From contig NZ_CP107928.1 in assembly GCF_036030735.1 (NCBI RefSeq), positions 2,356,001 to 2,420,000 on the forward strand: a DNA stretch of 64,000 nucleotides, in the 5' to 3' direction. The notes below the pieces were generated by a model. The model was not told where the DNA came from and did not search any database. It was given only the letters and a program-made list of their open reading frames with translations. A program made the position numbers and the translations under genes. Origin of the DNA: Streptomyces sp. NBC_00425. Lineage in GTDB: Bacteria > Actinomycetota > Actinomycetes > Streptomycetales > Streptomycetaceae. Numbering within the stretch: position 1 is the first letter of the stretch; each line of letters starts with the position of its first letter. Positions 27,212-36,847 of the stretch are shown here, in pieces.

Positions 27212-28795
27212 TCAGCTCTGCTGCGCGTCGTGCGCGAGAAGCGCGATGTGCACCGAGGCGGCCTGTTCGAAGTCGTCGAGGTCCACGCCCAGCCGGCCCT
27301 CTATCGCCTCCAGGCGGCGGTACAGCGCGGGCCGGGAGACGTGGTGGAGCTGGGCGGTGCGGGACTTGTTGCGGCCGGTGGCCAGATACGTCCGCAGGAC
27401 GGCGAGCAGGTCGTCGCCGGCCGCGCACAGCAGTCCGTCCAGCTCCCGCTCGGCGAACGACTGCACGTGCGGGTCGTCCCGCAGGAGCCGGATCAGCCCG
27501 CGCAGGTGGACGTCCTTGAGGCGGACGACGAGCGGCAGGTCGAGGACGGCGGCCGAGTCGGCCACGGCGTCCGCCACGTGCTGGGCCTCGCGCAGCCCGG
27601 CGGGCACCTCGTCCCAGACGGTCCGCGGGTCGGCCGCCGCGACGACCGTGCGGGCCTGGCCCGACTCGGTGCGCAGCCGGGTCGCGAAGTGGGCGGCGAG
27701 CGCCTCGGCGTCCTGGTCGCGGGCGAGGCTGAGCAGCACCGCCGTCGCCCCGTCCGCGAGTTCCGCGACCAGTCCCGCGAGCCCCAGCAACCGCAGTACC
27801 CGTTCGAGCCGGTCGAGGGCGACGTCCCGCACGACGAGCGGCACGAAGGTGCGCCGGTTGACCGGGAGGCCGGCCGCCCGGGCCCGGGGCAGCAGCTGGC
27901 GTGCCGGGACGACGCCGGAGATCAGATCCGTGAGCAGGCTCTGCGCGGACTGCTCCTCCCAGGTATGGGCGGAGGAGCCGCCGAGCATGCGGTGCAGCAC
28001 GAGCGCCTCGGCGGCCCGGTCGGCGAGCAGCCGTCCGCCCGCGGTGTCGCCGCGGTGCCCGCAGAGCATGATCTGCCCCCAGCGTTCGCCGCGGCCGCCG
28101 AGTTCGGCGCGGATCCAGCCGTCTCCCTCGGTGCCGCCGGCCTGGCGGGCGATGCGTTCCCAGTCCCGCAGCACGTCGTCGACCGCCGACCGCTCCCCCG
28201 CCGTGGCCAGCACCCGGTGGGCGAGGTTGGTGACGACGACGGGACAGGCGGCGTGCTGGGCGATCTCGTCGAGCAGCAGCTGCAGCGGGGCTCCCGCCGT
28301 GATCAGCGCGGTGAGCGCGGTCCGCACGGCCTCCGAGAGGCTGACGGCGGCGAACTTGCGCCGCACCAGCCGGGACTGCACCTCCTCCGTCAACTCGGCG
28401 AAGGGGAAGGGGCGATGAAGCACGATCATCGGCAGCCCGCACCGTTCGGCGGCCCGCCGCATCGCGTCGGGCGTGGTCGGGAACGCCCGCCCGAGGCCCA
28501 GCACCACGGCCGCGGCCTCGGCGCGGTGCAGGGAGTGGACGTACTCGGTCTGCGCGCTCTCGTCGCCGGCGAGCAGCACCCCGGTGGTGAGGACCATTTC
28601 GCCGCCGGTCAGCATCACGCCGACGTCGGCGGCCTCGGCGACGTGCACCCAGCGCACCGGCCGGTCGAGCCGGCCGGCGCCCGCCACCACTTCGGGTTCT
28701 CCGGCCAGGACCCTTTCCAGGGCCAGGACCTGACGGACCGACAGGGCGGGCTCCAGCGGCTCCACGGGCCCCCAGGGCTCCAGGGCAATGGTCAT
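27212..28795 (-). CDS. PucR-family transcriptional regulator
   Basis: A 527-residue regulator of purine/pyrimidine-type catabolism. The N-terminal PucR ligand domain (LSVRQVLALERVLAGEPEVVAGAGRLDRPVRWVHVAE) is followed by a GAF-like middle part. The C-terminal PucR-type helix-turn-helix (LLAVLRTYLATGRNKSRTAQLHHVSRPALYRRLEAIE) ends the protein. Its position inside the pyrimidine/hydantoin block makes it the likely local regulator, either activating on ring metabolites or repressing. It starts 30 bases after the aminotransferase stop, so it is probably transcribed with that gene. Confidence 0.93.
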   Translation of the reverse strand: MTIALEPWGPVEPLEPALSVRQVLALERVLAGEPEVVAGAGRLDRPVRWVHVAEAADVGVMLTGGEMVLTTGVLLAGDESAQTEYVHSLHRAEAAAVVLGLGRAFPTTPDAMRRAAERCGLPMIVLHRPFPFAELTEEVQSRLVRRKFAAVSLSEAVRTALTALITAGAPLQLLLDEIAQHAACPVVVTNLAHRVLATAGERSAVDDVLRDWERIARQAGGTEGDGWIRAELGGRGERWGQIMLCGHRGDTAGGRLLADRAAEALVLHRMLGGSSAHTWEEQSAQSLLTDLISGVVPARQLLPRARAAGLPVNRRTFVPLVVRDVALDRLERVLRLLGLAGLVAELADGATAVLLSLARDQDAEALAAHFATRLRTESGQARTVVAAADPRTVWDEVPAGLREAQHVADAVADSAAVLDLPLVVRLKDVHLRGLIRLLRDDPHVQSFAERELDGLLCAAGDDLLAVLRTYLATGRNKSRTAQLHHVSRPALYRRLEAIEGRLGVDLDDFEQAASVHIALLAHDAQQS

Positions 28796-28825
28796 GGCGA
28801 TGTGTTCCCTTGGCTCAGGCCTGCG

Positions 28826-30109
28826 CTATCGCGTGCTCCTCAGCGCGCTTTCGAGGATCGCGGCGCCCTCTTCGGCCTCCGCCACGGTCAGGGACAGCGG
28901 CGGGGCGACGCGCAGGGCGCTGGTGTCGTGGCCGCCGCCCTTGCCGATCAGCAGCCCGTCGGCGCGGGCCGCCTCCAGCACGGCGGACGCCCGGTCCGGG
29001 TCGGCCAGACCGGTGCCGGGCCGGGTCAGCTCGACGCCGATCATGAGGCCGCGTCCGCGCACCTCCCGCACGCCCGGATCCTGGGCGGCGGCGGCCCGCA
29101 GCCGCTCGATGAGCATGCCGCCGACCCGCCGGGCGTTGCCCTGGAGGTCGTGTTCCAGCAGGTAGGAGAGGTTGGCGAGAGCGGCCGCCATGGTGATCTG
29201 GGTGCCGCCGAAGGTGGAGATGCTGTTGGCGTCCAGGCAGTTCATGATCTCGGAGCGGGCGATGACACCGCCGACGGACATGCCGTTGCCGATGCCCTTG
29301 GCGAAGGTGACGATGTCCGGCGGACCGCCTCGGCCGTGTGCCTGCCAGCCCCAGAAGTGCTCGCCGGTGCGGCCCCAGCCGGTCTGCACCTCGTCGGCGA
29401 TCCACAGGATGCCGTGTTCGTCCAGCACCTCGCGGAAGGCCGCGTACAGGCCGTCGGGCGGCGAGGTGAACCCGCCGACCCCCTGGATGGGCTCGGCGAT
29501 CAGGGCGGCGGGCGCGCGGGTGTGGCCGAGCAGGTCCTTCAGGTCGGCGACGCAGGCGTCGACGAAGGCGGCGTCGTCGAGGCCGGCGAACGGTCCTCGG
29601 CCGCGGACCCCTCCGTGCACGTACAGCGTCTGCAGCGGTGACAACGAGGTCGGGGACCAGCCGCGGTTGCCGGTGATGCCGACCGCGCTGAAGGAACGGC
29701 CGTGGTAACTGTTGCGCATCGCCAGCACGGTGTTGCTGCGCCGGTGCGTGGTGGCGAGCAGCAGCGCGGTGTCGTTGGCCTCGGTGCCCGAGGTGGTGAA
29801 GAAGACCCGGGCGTCGGGGATGCCGCTGATGTGGGCGATGCGCTCGGCGAGCTCGACCATGGGCCGGTTGAGGTAGAGCGTCGAGGAGTGGACGATCCGC
29901 CCGGCCTGCTCGGCGACCGCCTTGGTGACCTCGGGCAGCGCGTGCGCGGTCATGGTGGTGAGGATGCCGCCGAAGAAGTCGAGGTACTTGTTCCCCTCGG
30001 AGTCCCAGACGTGCCGGCCCTCGCCGTGGGTGATCTCGAGCGGCTCCTCGTAGTAGAGGGCGAGCCAGTCCGGCAGGACGCCCCGGTGCCGGGCGTGGAG
30101 GTCGCTCAC
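28826..30109 (-). CDS. Class III PLP aminotransferase (beta-alanine/omega-amino acid type)
   Basis: A 427-residue fold-type I aminotransferase. The PLP lysine is Lys271 (TFAKGIGNGM), with the preceding acidic partner in WIADEVQTGWGRTG and the phosphate-binding TTSGTEAN. It belongs to the AGXT2-like/omega-transaminase group, which moves the amino group of beta-alanine or 3-aminoisobutyrate to pyruvate or glyoxylate. Context supports this: it overlaps the upstream ureidopropionase by four bases (GTGA at 30106-30109), so carbamoyl removal and transamination of the product are translationally coupled. Start GTG 30109. Confidence 0.92.
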   Translation of the reverse strand: MSDLHARHRGVLPDWLALYYEEPLEITHGEGRHVWDSEGNKYLDFFGGILTTMTAHALPEVTKAVAEQAGRIVHSSTLYLNRPMVELAERIAHISGIPDARVFFTTSGTEANDTALLLATTHRRSNTVLAMRNSYHGRSFSAVGITGNRGWSPTSLSPLQTLYVHGGVRGRGPFAGLDDAAFVDACVADLKDLLGHTRAPAALIAEPIQGVGGFTSPPDGLYAAFREVLDEHGILWIADEVQTGWGRTGEHFWGWQAHGRGGPPDIVTFAKGIGNGMSVGGVIARSEIMNCLDANSISTFGGTQITMAAALANLSYLLEHDLQGNARRVGGMLIERLRAAAAQDPGVREVRGRGLMIGVELTRPGTGLADPDRASAVLEAARADGLLIGKGGGHDTSALRVAPPLSLTVAEAEEGAAILESALRSTR

Positions 30110-30948
30110 GGCTGCACCAGCCCTTCGTAGGCGTCGGGGCGGCGGTCGCGGTAGAAGGCCCACTGCTGCCGGACCTCCTCGACGAGGTCGAAGTCGAGGT
30201 CGCGGACGACGAGTTCCTCGTCCCGGTCGCTCGCGACGTCGCCGACGAACTTGCCGCGCGGATCGACGAAGTACGACGTCCCGTAGAAGTCGTTGTCGCC
30301 GTACTCCTCGACGCCCACCCGGTTGATCGCGGCGACGAAGTACTCGTTGGCGACGGCGGCCGCGGGCTGCTCCAGCTGCCACAGGTGGGCGGAGAGGCCG
30401 CGGTGGGTGGCCGACGGGTTGTAGACCAGCTGGGCGCCCTGGAGACCCAGCTGGCGCCAGCCCTCGGGGAAGTGGCGGTCATAGCAGATGTACACGCCGA
30501 CCCGGCCGACGGCCGTGTCGAACACCGGCCAGCCGATGTTTCCCGGCCGGAAGTAGTACTTCTCCCAGAACCCCTTCACCTGGGGGATGTGGTGCTTGCG
30601 GTACTTGCCGAGGTAGGAGCCGTCGGCGTCGATCACGGCGGCGGTGTTGTAGTAGAAGCCGGACTGCTCGACCTCGAAGACCGGCACGACGATCACCATG
30701 CCGGTCTCGCGGGCGAGGTCCTGCATACGGCGCACGGTCGGCCCGTCCGGGACCGGCTCCGCCCAGCGGTAGTGCTCCGGCTCCTGGACCTGACAGAAGT
30801 AGGGAGCGTTGAACACCTCCTGGAACCCGATGATCTTCGCGCCCCGGCGGGCCGCCTCCCGGGCGTGCTCCTCGTGTTTCGCCACCATGGACTCGGTGTC
30901 GCCGGTCCAGGTGGCCTGGACCAGTGCGGCACGTACGACGTTGGCCAT
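30106..30948 (-). CDS. Nitrilase-superfamily amidohydrolase, beta-ureidopropionase type (copy 2)
   Basis: A second 280-residue N-carbamoyl-beta-amino-acid hydrolase, with the same triad (Glu44, Lys118, Cys155) as copy 1 at 26.2 kb and long identical stretches such as GSYLGKYRKHHIPQVKGFWE. AAGGAG precedes ATG 30948. It leads the operon with the aminotransferase and PucR. Two paralogues, each in a separate transcription unit of the same block, imply different substrates (for example N-carbamoyl-beta-alanine versus an N-carbamoyl alpha-amino acid) or different regulation. Confidence 0.92.
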   Translation of the reverse strand: MANVVRAALVQATWTGDTESMVAKHEEHAREAARRGAKIIGFQEVFNAPYFCQVQEPEHYRWAEPVPDGPTVRRMQDLARETGMVIVVPVFEVEQSGFYYNTAAVIDADGSYLGKYRKHHIPQVKGFWEKYYFRPGNIGWPVFDTAVGRVGVYICYDRHFPEGWRQLGLQGAQLVYNPSATHRGLSAHLWQLEQPAAAVANEYFVAAINRVGVEEYGDNDFYGTSYFVDPRGKFVGDVASDRDEELVVRDLDFDLVEEVRQQWAFYRDRRPDAYEGLVQP

Positions 30949-30976
30949 GAGCTGCTCCTTCGACGGGACGTCAGAG

Positions 30977-31007
30977 CCTCTACGCCCGTAGACGAAGGTC
31001 GTAGAGG
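30977..31007 (-). promoter_or_regulatory. Inverted repeat CCTCTACG/CGTAGAGG upstream of ureidopropionase 2
   Basis: Perfect 8-base arms at 30977-30984 and 31000-31007 lie 29-59 bases before ATG 30948, with a further CGTAGA inside the spacer. The position is right for an operator or leader hairpin. The rest of the gap to 31129 holds no gene. Confidence 0.5.
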
Positions 31008-31129
31008 GACGAACGTAAGCCTCCTGGACGGGCTTGCCAAGACCATCGTCGTCAACCCGCGGAGTCGATCGCGTTTCACACCCCTGTGGGTGAGTCGCGG
31101 TGCGTCCGGCGCAACGGGCGCGGCGCCGG

Positions 31130-32704
31130 TCAGGCGGTGAACCCGGCCACCCGCAGGGCGTGCACCAGGTCCCAGTGGCGTTCCTCCGAGGCGGTCCGGG
31201 CGGCCGCGAGCAGCAGCGGGACGAGGGTCTGCGGGTCCGGGGCGGCGCTGCGGGCGGCCTCCTCGGGGGTGCGGACCCGGACGTAGGCGTCGAGCAGCGC
31301 GCGGGCCTCGCGCCGCCGGCCCTCCCGGACCAGGCCGAGGACGCCCTGCCCGATCTCCTCGGCCGGCCGGGCCACCCCCTGCCGCAGGATCTGCTGCCCG
31401 TCGGCCGTGCGCCCCACCGCGACGAGCGCGTCGGCCGCGGCGACCAGCCGGTCGGCGGGGAGGGAGGCGGCCTCCCAGAGCAGAGTCGTCCAGTCGGCGG
31501 TGAGCCCGGCGCGCTGGAGCTCGGCGGCGAGCAGCGGAATGCGCGCGGCGGGCAGCGCGGCGAGCTCGACGAGCAGGGCGTGCGCCTCGCCGCTGCGTCC
31601 TTCCGCACGCAGTCGCACCAGATGCCGGACCGCGTCGACGGTCTCCTGCCGGGCCGTCGCGTCCAGCGGCTCGCGCTGCGGCTCGGCCGACCGTGCGGCC
31701 GGCGCCTCGGCCGCTCCTGCGAAGCGGGCGCCGCGCAGGCTGCGACGGGCGGGCGCGGCGGGCTCGGCCGGCCCGGGGGCGGGGGCGGAAACGGGCGGGA
31801 CGGCGAGGGGGGCGACGTCGGCCTCCTCGGCCATGCCGGCGAACCGGGCGCTGCCGCGGCGGCGCTTGCGCTGCTTGGGCACGGGGGCAGGGTCGGGAGC
31901 GGGGGCGGGGGCGGGAGCGGGGGCGGAGTCAGGTGCGGGCTCCGGCTCGGGGGCCGGGTCGGACGTGACTCGCGCCTCGGACGCTCCGGCGGCGCGCGTC
32001 TCGTACGCCGTCCGCGTCCCGTATGCCGCCCGCGCGTCGTATGCGATCCGTGCGTCGTCCGCGAGGCCCGCCGCGTGCCCGTGGCCCGTGTCGTGTCCGT
32101 GACCCGCCTCGTGCCCGTGGCCCGCCCCGTGCGGGTGCCGGGTGTCGTGCGCGTCGGCCGGGGGACCGGCCCGGCGTGGGGGCGCGCCGGCTGCCGGGAG
32201 GCGGTCCGCCTCGGCCATCCGGTGACGGAGTTCGGCGCACCGGGCGGTGGCCCGCTCATGGTCGTCGTGGGCCCAGGCTAGGTCCAGCCGGACGGCGTCG
32301 GCCTGCTCCCGGGTGTTCGCCGAGGCGAGCCGACGTCCCAGGTCGGCCTGGCGTTCGGCGGCGTAGCGCTGTTCGCGGAGCATGACGTCGAGCCGGTCCC
32401 CGAGGGCGTCACGGCCACCGGGACGGGAGTCGTGGGCGGCGAGCGCGGCGGCGTGCAGGGACCGGGCCCGTGACGTCTCCTGCCCGGCGGCCGCGGCGCC
32501 GTAGGCGGCGGCGAGGTCCTGGAGCACCGCCTCCACGACGTCCCAGGGCGGCACCTCGTGGCCGTCGAGGCAGGCGCGCATGCCGTCGGGGTCGCGCTGC
32601 CAGAAGACCGCGCACCAGCCGGCGCCCTGGTCGAGGCGCGCCAGCAGCGCGTTCAGGTAGCTCGCGAACTCCCGCACCCTGCCCGGGAGTTGTTCCACAG
32701 CCAT
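31130..32704 (-). CDS. Conserved Streptomyces protein with HGH and Pro-Ala repeats, function unknown
   Basis: A 524-residue soluble protein. Residues 1-130 form a conserved helical domain (VREFASYLNALLARLDQGAGWCAVFWQRDPDGMRACLDGHEVPPWDVVEALLQD-like) seen in many streptomycetes. Residues about 185-280 are disordered: a His-Gly-His repeat (GHGHEAGHGHDTGHGH), a run of Ala/Asp/Tyr/Arg units, then Pro-Ala-Glu and a basic KQRKRRRG. The C-terminal 200 residues are helical, HEAT-like repeats. ATG 32704 has GGGAG upstream. I do not recognise a catalytic site; a regulatory or scaffold role is possible, and the histidine repeat could bind metal. Confidence 0.8.
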   Translation of the reverse strand: MAVEQLPGRVREFASYLNALLARLDQGAGWCAVFWQRDPDGMRACLDGHEVPPWDVVEAVLQDLAAAYGAAAAGQETSRARSLHAAALAAHDSRPGGRDALGDRLDVMLREQRYAAERQADLGRRLASANTREQADAVRLDLAWAHDDHERATARCAELRHRMAEADRLPAAGAPPRRAGPPADAHDTRHPHGAGHGHEAGHGHDTGHGHAAGLADDARIAYDARAAYGTRTAYETRAAGASEARVTSDPAPEPEPAPDSAPAPAPAPAPDPAPVPKQRKRRRGSARFAGMAEEADVAPLAVPPVSAPAPGPAEPAAPARRSLRGARFAGAAEAPAARSAEPQREPLDATARQETVDAVRHLVRLRAEGRSGEAHALLVELAALPAARIPLLAAELQRAGLTADWTTLLWEAASLPADRLVAAADALVAVGRTADGQQILRQGVARPAEEIGQGVLGLVREGRRREARALLDAYVRVRTPEEAARSAAPDPQTLVPLLLAAARTASEERHWDLVHALRVAGFTA

Positions 32705-32870
32705 CGTTCGTCTCCCGCCCGACCGGAACACTCCGGCTCGTAGAAAACACCAGCCGTGTTACAGCGCGGCTACGACCAGTTTTCAAAGCGGACGCGGCGG
32801 CGACATGGCGCAATCTTGACCCCGGGTCTCGGGTGCGGACCGGGTGGGGCCCCGCGACGGCCCCCGCGGA

Positions 32871-33122
32871 TCACACGGCCGCCGGCGAGCACAGCCCCGC
32901 CAGCTCGTCCATCGACAGCCCGAGCACGCGGGCGAGCGCGGCGACGGTGAAGAACGCCGGGGTGGGCGCGCGGCCGGTCTCGATCTTACGGAGGGTCTCG
33001 GCGGAGATTCCGGCGCTCGCCGCGATCTCGGCCATGCTCCGGCCGCCACGCGCCTCGCGCAGCAGCCGGCCGAGCCGTTCGCCGCGCTCGCGCTCTTCCG
33101 GGGTGAGGGGGGTACGCACCAT
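32871..33122 (-). CDS. Small XRE-family DNA-binding protein
   Basis: An 83-residue single helix-turn-helix repressor (MAEIAASAGISAETLRKIETGRAPTPAFFTVAALARVLGLSMDEL). It is divergent from a methionine aminopeptidase gene with only 32 bases between the start codons. A perfect 10-base palindrome ATACCGGTAT in that spacer touches the map -10 element and abuts its own, so it probably represses map and itself. It has no ribosome site, and the -10-like TAGAAT ends six bases before the ATG, pointing to a leaderless transcript. Confidence 0.92.
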   Translation of the reverse strand: MVRTPLTPEERERGERLGRLLREARGGRSMAEIAASAGISAETLRKIETGRAPTPAFFTVAALARVLGLSMDELAGLCSPAAV

Positions 33123-33128
33123 GCCGCC

Positions 33129-33147
33129 ATTCTAATACCGGTATAGT
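33129..33147. promoter_or_regulatory. Back-to-back leaderless promoters with central operator
   Basis: TATAGT (33142-33147, + strand) ends seven bases before map ATG 33155. TAGAAT (33134-33129, - strand) ends six bases before the XRE ATG 33122. Both match TAnnnT at the spacing of leaderless actinobacterial promoters. The palindrome ATACCGGTAT (33135-33144) lies between and overlaps the map -10. Confidence 0.75.
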
Positions 33148-33154
33148 AATTGGC

Positions 33155-33925
33155 ATGGTGGAACTGAAGACGGACACATCGATCGACGCCATGCACGAGG
33201 CGGGCCAGGTGGTCGCCCGGGCCCTGACAGCCGTGCGGGAGGCCGCCGACGTGGGCGTCTCCCTGCTGGAGCTGGACGAGCTGGCCCACGACGTGCTGCG
33301 GGCCGCGGGCGCCACGTCGCCGTTCCTCGGCTACCGCCCGGAGTTCGCGCCCACGCCGTTCCCGGCGGTGCTCTGCGCGTCGGTGAACGAGGCGATCGTG
33401 CACGGCATCCCCACCCGCTACCGGCTGCGCGACGGCGACCTGGTCTCGCTCGACTTCGGCGCGCAGCTGGACGGCTGGGCGGGCGACTCGGCCGTCAGCT
33501 TCACCGTGGGCAGGGCGCGCCCGGCGGACGTCCGGCTGATCGAGACGGCCGAGCGGGCCCTGGCGGCGGGCATCGAGGCGGCGGTCGTCGGCAACCGCAT
33601 CGGCGACATCGCGCACGCCATCGGCACGGTGTGCCGGGCGGCGGGCTACGGCATCCCGGACGGCTTCGGCGGCCACGGGATCGGCCGCCACATGCACGAG
33701 GACCCGGCGGTCCCCAACGAGGGCCGCCCCGGCCGCGGTCTGCCGCTCCGCCACGGCATGGTCATCGCCATCGAGCCGATGCTGATCGGGGGCGGCACGG
33801 ACGGCTACCACGCGGCCCCCGACGGCTGGACCCTGCGCACGAACGACGGCTCGCGCGCGGCCCACGCGGAGCACACGGTGGCGATCACGGCCGGCGGACC
33901 GAGGGTACTGACCGAACGCCGATAG
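33155..33925 (+). CDS. map: Type I methionine aminopeptidase
   Basis: Removes N-terminal methionine from nascent proteins. The 256 residues have the pita-bread fold and all five metal ligands in place: two aspartates in SLDFGAQLDGWAGDSAVSF, His in GGHGIGRHMHEDP, Glu in IAIEPML and Glu in AEHTVAIT. It has no N-terminal SH3-like extension. It is divergent from a small XRE repressor and probably leaderless (no ribosome site, -10 seven bases before ATG). Streptomycetes carry more than one map; this XRE-controlled copy is likely the accessory one rather than the secY-linked housekeeping gene. Confidence 0.94.
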   Translation: MVELKTDTSIDAMHEAGQVVARALTAVREAADVGVSLLELDELAHDVLRAAGATSPFLGYRPEFAPTPFPAVLCASVNEAIVHGIPTRYRLRDGDLVSLDFGAQLDGWAGDSAVSFTVGRARPADVRLIETAERALAAGIEAAVVGNRIGDIAHAIGTVCRAAGYGIPDGFGGHGIGRHMHEDPAVPNEGRPGRGLPLRHGMVIAIEPMLIGGGTDGYHAAPDGWTLRTNDGSRAAHAEHTVAITAGGPRVLTERR

Positions 33926-34294
33926 CCGCACCGGCGGCGTCGCGGCCACGGCCGGTTGTGTCCGTGTTCTCGGGGCTGGGCCGCGGGCCGACCGCGCCGG
34001 TGCCTCCGCGCCCGCGCCGTGGAGCGGGTGGGCCCGGCTGTGGATCACAGGCACGCCCGTCCGTGGCCCGGACGCGAGTCGCGGGCACAACCGACCCGCG
34101 GCTCGAACGCGGAGGCGCGGGCGCTCCGGTTCGTGGCGCGGACGCGGGGGCGGAGTCGGGCGGGTTGGTGCCGTGGGGTGGTGTCGGCGCGTGATTCCTG
34201 CGCGTGCCCGCGGTGGGCGGGCGTGCGAAGGTGGGGGTACGGCCCCAGCCGAGGGCACCCGGCACCGCATCGCACGTCGATCGAACGGAACGCC
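33926..34294. other. Gene-free spacer, 369 bases
   Basis: GC-rich sequence between map and the ClpC-like gene. No credible ORF, RNA or strong hairpin was found. Two diverged GTGG(C/G)(C/G)CGGACGCG segments (near 34063 and 34135) hint at a small duplication. The promoter of the Clp gene must lie here. Confidence 0.5.
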
Positions 34295-36844
34295 ATGAGC
34301 AGCGGCTTCAACGGCCCGGAGGGCTACGGCGACCCCTTCGGCGAGTTCCTGGCCCGCTTCTTCGGCGGGCCTCGCCCCGGCCCCCGCCAGATCAACATCG
34401 GCCAGCTCCTCAGCAGGCCCGCACGCGAGCTCGTCCGCGGCGCCGCCCAGTACGCCGCCGAGCACGGCAGCCGCGACCTGGACACCGAACACCTGCTGCG
34501 GGCGGCCCTGTCCGCGGAGCCCACGCGCTCGCTGCTCAGCCGGGCGGGCGCCGACCCCGACTCCCTCGCGACACAGATCGACGAGCGGTCGGGACCGGTG
34601 CAGCATCCGCCGGGCGAGGTGCCCCCGCCCACCTCGCTGTCCCTGACGCCCGCCGCCAAGCGCGCCCTGCTGGACGCGCACGATCTGGCCCGCAGCCGCG
34701 GCGCGGGCCACATCGGTCCGGAGCACGTGCTGAGCGCCCTCGCCGCCAACCCGGACTCGGCGGCCGGGCACATCCTCAACGCGGCCCGCTTCGCCGCCGC
34801 CGGTCTGCCGTCCGACGCCATGGACGCCGGCGGGCCCGCCCACGCCGCGGACGGGCAGCGGCCCACGGCCACGCCCACCCTGGACAAGTACGGCCGCGAC
34901 CTCACCGAGCTGGCCCGGCAGGGGCGCATCGACCCGGTGATCGGCCGGGACGACGAGATAGAGCAGACCATCGAGGTCCTCTCCCGGCGCGGCAAGAACA
35001 ACCCGGTGCTGATCGGCGACGCCGGCGTCGGCAAGACCGCCGTGGTGGAGGGACTCGCCCAGCGGATCGCCGAGGGGGACGTGCCGGACGTGCTCGCCTC
35101 CCGGCGCGTGGTCGCCCTCGACCTGACCGGCGTGGTCGCGGGCACCCGCTTCCGCGGCGACTTCGAGGAGCGGCTGAACACGATCGTCGACGAGATCCGC
35201 GCGCACTCCGACCGGCTGATCGTCTTCATCGACGAGCTGCACACCGTCGTCGGCGCGGGCGGGGGCGGCGAGAGCGGGGCGATGGACGCCGCCAACATCC
35301 TCAAGCCGCCCCTGGCCCGCGGCGAGCTGCACATCGTGGGCGCGACGACGCTGGAGGAGTTCCGGCGCGTCGAGAAGGACGCGGCGCTCGCCCGCCGCTT
35401 CCAGCCGATCCTCGTCCCGGAGCCGTCCGTCGCGGACGCGCTGGAGATCCTGCGCGGGCTGCGCGACCGCTACGAGGCCCACCACCAGGTCCGGTACGCC
35501 GACGAGGCGCTGGTGGCGGCCGTGGAGCTGTCCGACCGCCACCTCAGCGACCGGCGGCTCCCCGACAAGGCCATCGATCTCATCGACCAGGCCGGCGCCC
35601 GGGTGCGGCTCGGCTCCCGTGCCAAGGGCACCGACGTGCGGGCGATGGAGCGCGAGATCGAGGATCTCGCCCGCGACAAGGAGCGGGCGGTCGCGGACGA
35701 ACAGTACGAGGAGGCCACCCGCCTGCGGGACCGCATCGTCGAGCTGCGGCAGCGCGTCGCGGACACCGGCGGCGAGGACGCCTCCGACGACGGCCGGCAT
35801 CTGGAGGTCACCGCGGAGGCCGTCGCCGAGGTCGTGTCCCGGCAGACCGGCATCCCCGTCTCCCGCCTCACCCAGGAGGAGAAGGACCGGCTGCTCGCCC
35901 TCGAGGAGCATCTGCACGAACGGGTGGTCGGCCAGGAGGAGGCCGTGCGGGTCGTCTCCGACGCGGTGCTGCGCTCGCGCGCCGGTCTCGCGAGCCCCGC
36001 CCGGCCGATCGGCAGCTTCCTGTTCCTCGGACCCACCGGCGTCGGCAAGACGGAGCTGGCCCGGGCGCTCGCCGAGGCGCTGTTCGGCAGCGAGGAGCGG
36101 ATGGTCCGGCTCGACATGAGCGAGTACCAGGAACGGCACACCGTGAGCCGACTGGTGGGCGCCCCGCCCGGCTACGTCGGCCATGAGGAGGCCGGGCAGC
36201 TGACCGAGGTGGTGCGCCGGCACCCGTACTCCCTGCTGCTGCTGGACGAGGTGGAGAAGGCCCACCCGGACGTCTTCAACGTGCTGCTGCAGGTCCTGGA
36301 CGACGGCCGCCTCACCGACTCCCAGGGCCGCACGGTCGACTTCACCCACACCGTCGTCGTGATGACCAGCAACCTGGGCTCGGAGGAGATCACCCGCCGG
36401 GGCGCCGGCATCGGCTTCGGGCCGGGCGGCGGCGAGGCGGACGAGGAGGTGCGGCGGGAGCGGATCCTGCGGCCGCTGCGCGAGCACTTCCGGCCGGAGT
36501 TCCTGAACCGGATCGACGAGGTCGTCGTCTTCCGGCAGCTCACCGACGGGCAACTGCGGCAGATCACCGATCTGCTGCTGGAGGGCACGCGCCGGCTGGC
36601 GCGGGCTCAGGGCGTCACGGTCGAGTTCGCCGCCGGGGCCGTCGACTGGCTCGCCGAGCGCGGCTACCAGCCCGAGTACGGCGCCCGCCCGCTGCGCCGC
36701 ACCATCCAGCGCGAGGTCGACAACCAGCTCTCGCGGCTGCTGCTCGACGGCCGGGTCGGGCAGGGCGACCGGGTGCGGGTGGAGGTCGAGGACGGGCGGC
36801 TGGCGTTCCGCACCCCACCGCCCGTCCCGGCCGCCGAGTCGTGA
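34295..36844 (+). CDS. ClpC/ClpB-type AAA+ unfoldase
   Basis: An 849-residue Hsp100 unfoldase that threads proteins for ClpP degradation or disaggregation. The order is two Clp_N repeats (about 30-180), AAA domain 1 with Walker A GDAGVGKT (241-248) and Walker B FIDELH, a middle region with a UVR-like [14 protein letters not shown] (ClpC-type, too short for the ClpB M-domain), then AAA domain 2 with GPTGVGKT (579-586) and LLDEVEKAH, and the D2-small domain. An unusual Gly/Pro-rich N-terminus ([28 protein letters not shown]) precedes the first Clp_N repeat. ATG 34295 has only a weak GGAA upstream. It is a second Clp ATPase distinct from housekeeping ClpC. Confidence 0.92.
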   Translation: MSSGFNGPEGYGDPFGEFLARFFGGPRPGPRQINIGQLLSRPARELVRGAAQYAAEHGSRDLDTEHLLRAALSAEPTRSLLSRAGADPDSLATQIDERSGPVQHPPGEVPPPTSLSLTPAAKRALLDAHDLARSRGAGHIGPEHVLSALAANPDSAAGHILNAARFAAAGLPSDAMDAGGPAHAADGQRPTATPTLDKYGRDLTELARQGRIDPVIGRDDEIEQTIEVLSRRGKNNPVLIGDAGVGKTAVVEGLAQRIAEGDVPDVLASRRVVALDLTGVVAGTRFRGDFEERLNTIVDEIRAHSDRLIVFIDELHTVVGAGGGGESGAMDAANILKPPLARGELHIVGATTLEEFRRVEKDAALARRFQPILVPEPSVADALEILRGLRDRYEAHHQVRYADEALVAAVELSDRHLSDRRLPDKAIDLIDQAGARVRLGSRAKGTDVRAMEREIEDLARDKERAVADEQYEEATRLRDRIVELRQRVADTGGEDASDDGRHLEVTAEAVAEVVSRQTGIPVSRLTQEEKDRLLALEEHLHERVVGQEEAVRVVSDAVLRSRAGLASPARPIGSFLFLGPTGVGKTELARALAEALFGSEERMVRLDMSEYQERHTVSRLVGAPPGYVGHEEAGQLTEVVRRHPYSLLLLDEVEKAHPDVFNVLLQVLDDGRLTDSQGRTVDFTHTVVVMTSNLGSEEITRRGAGIGFGPGGGEADEEVRRERILRPLREHFRPEFLNRIDEVVVFRQLTDGQLRQITDLLLEGTRRLARAQGVTVEFAAGAVDWLAERGYQPEYGARPLRRTIQREVDNQLSRLLLDGRVGQGDRVRVEVEDGRLAFRTPPPVPAAES

Positions 36845-36847
36845 TCC

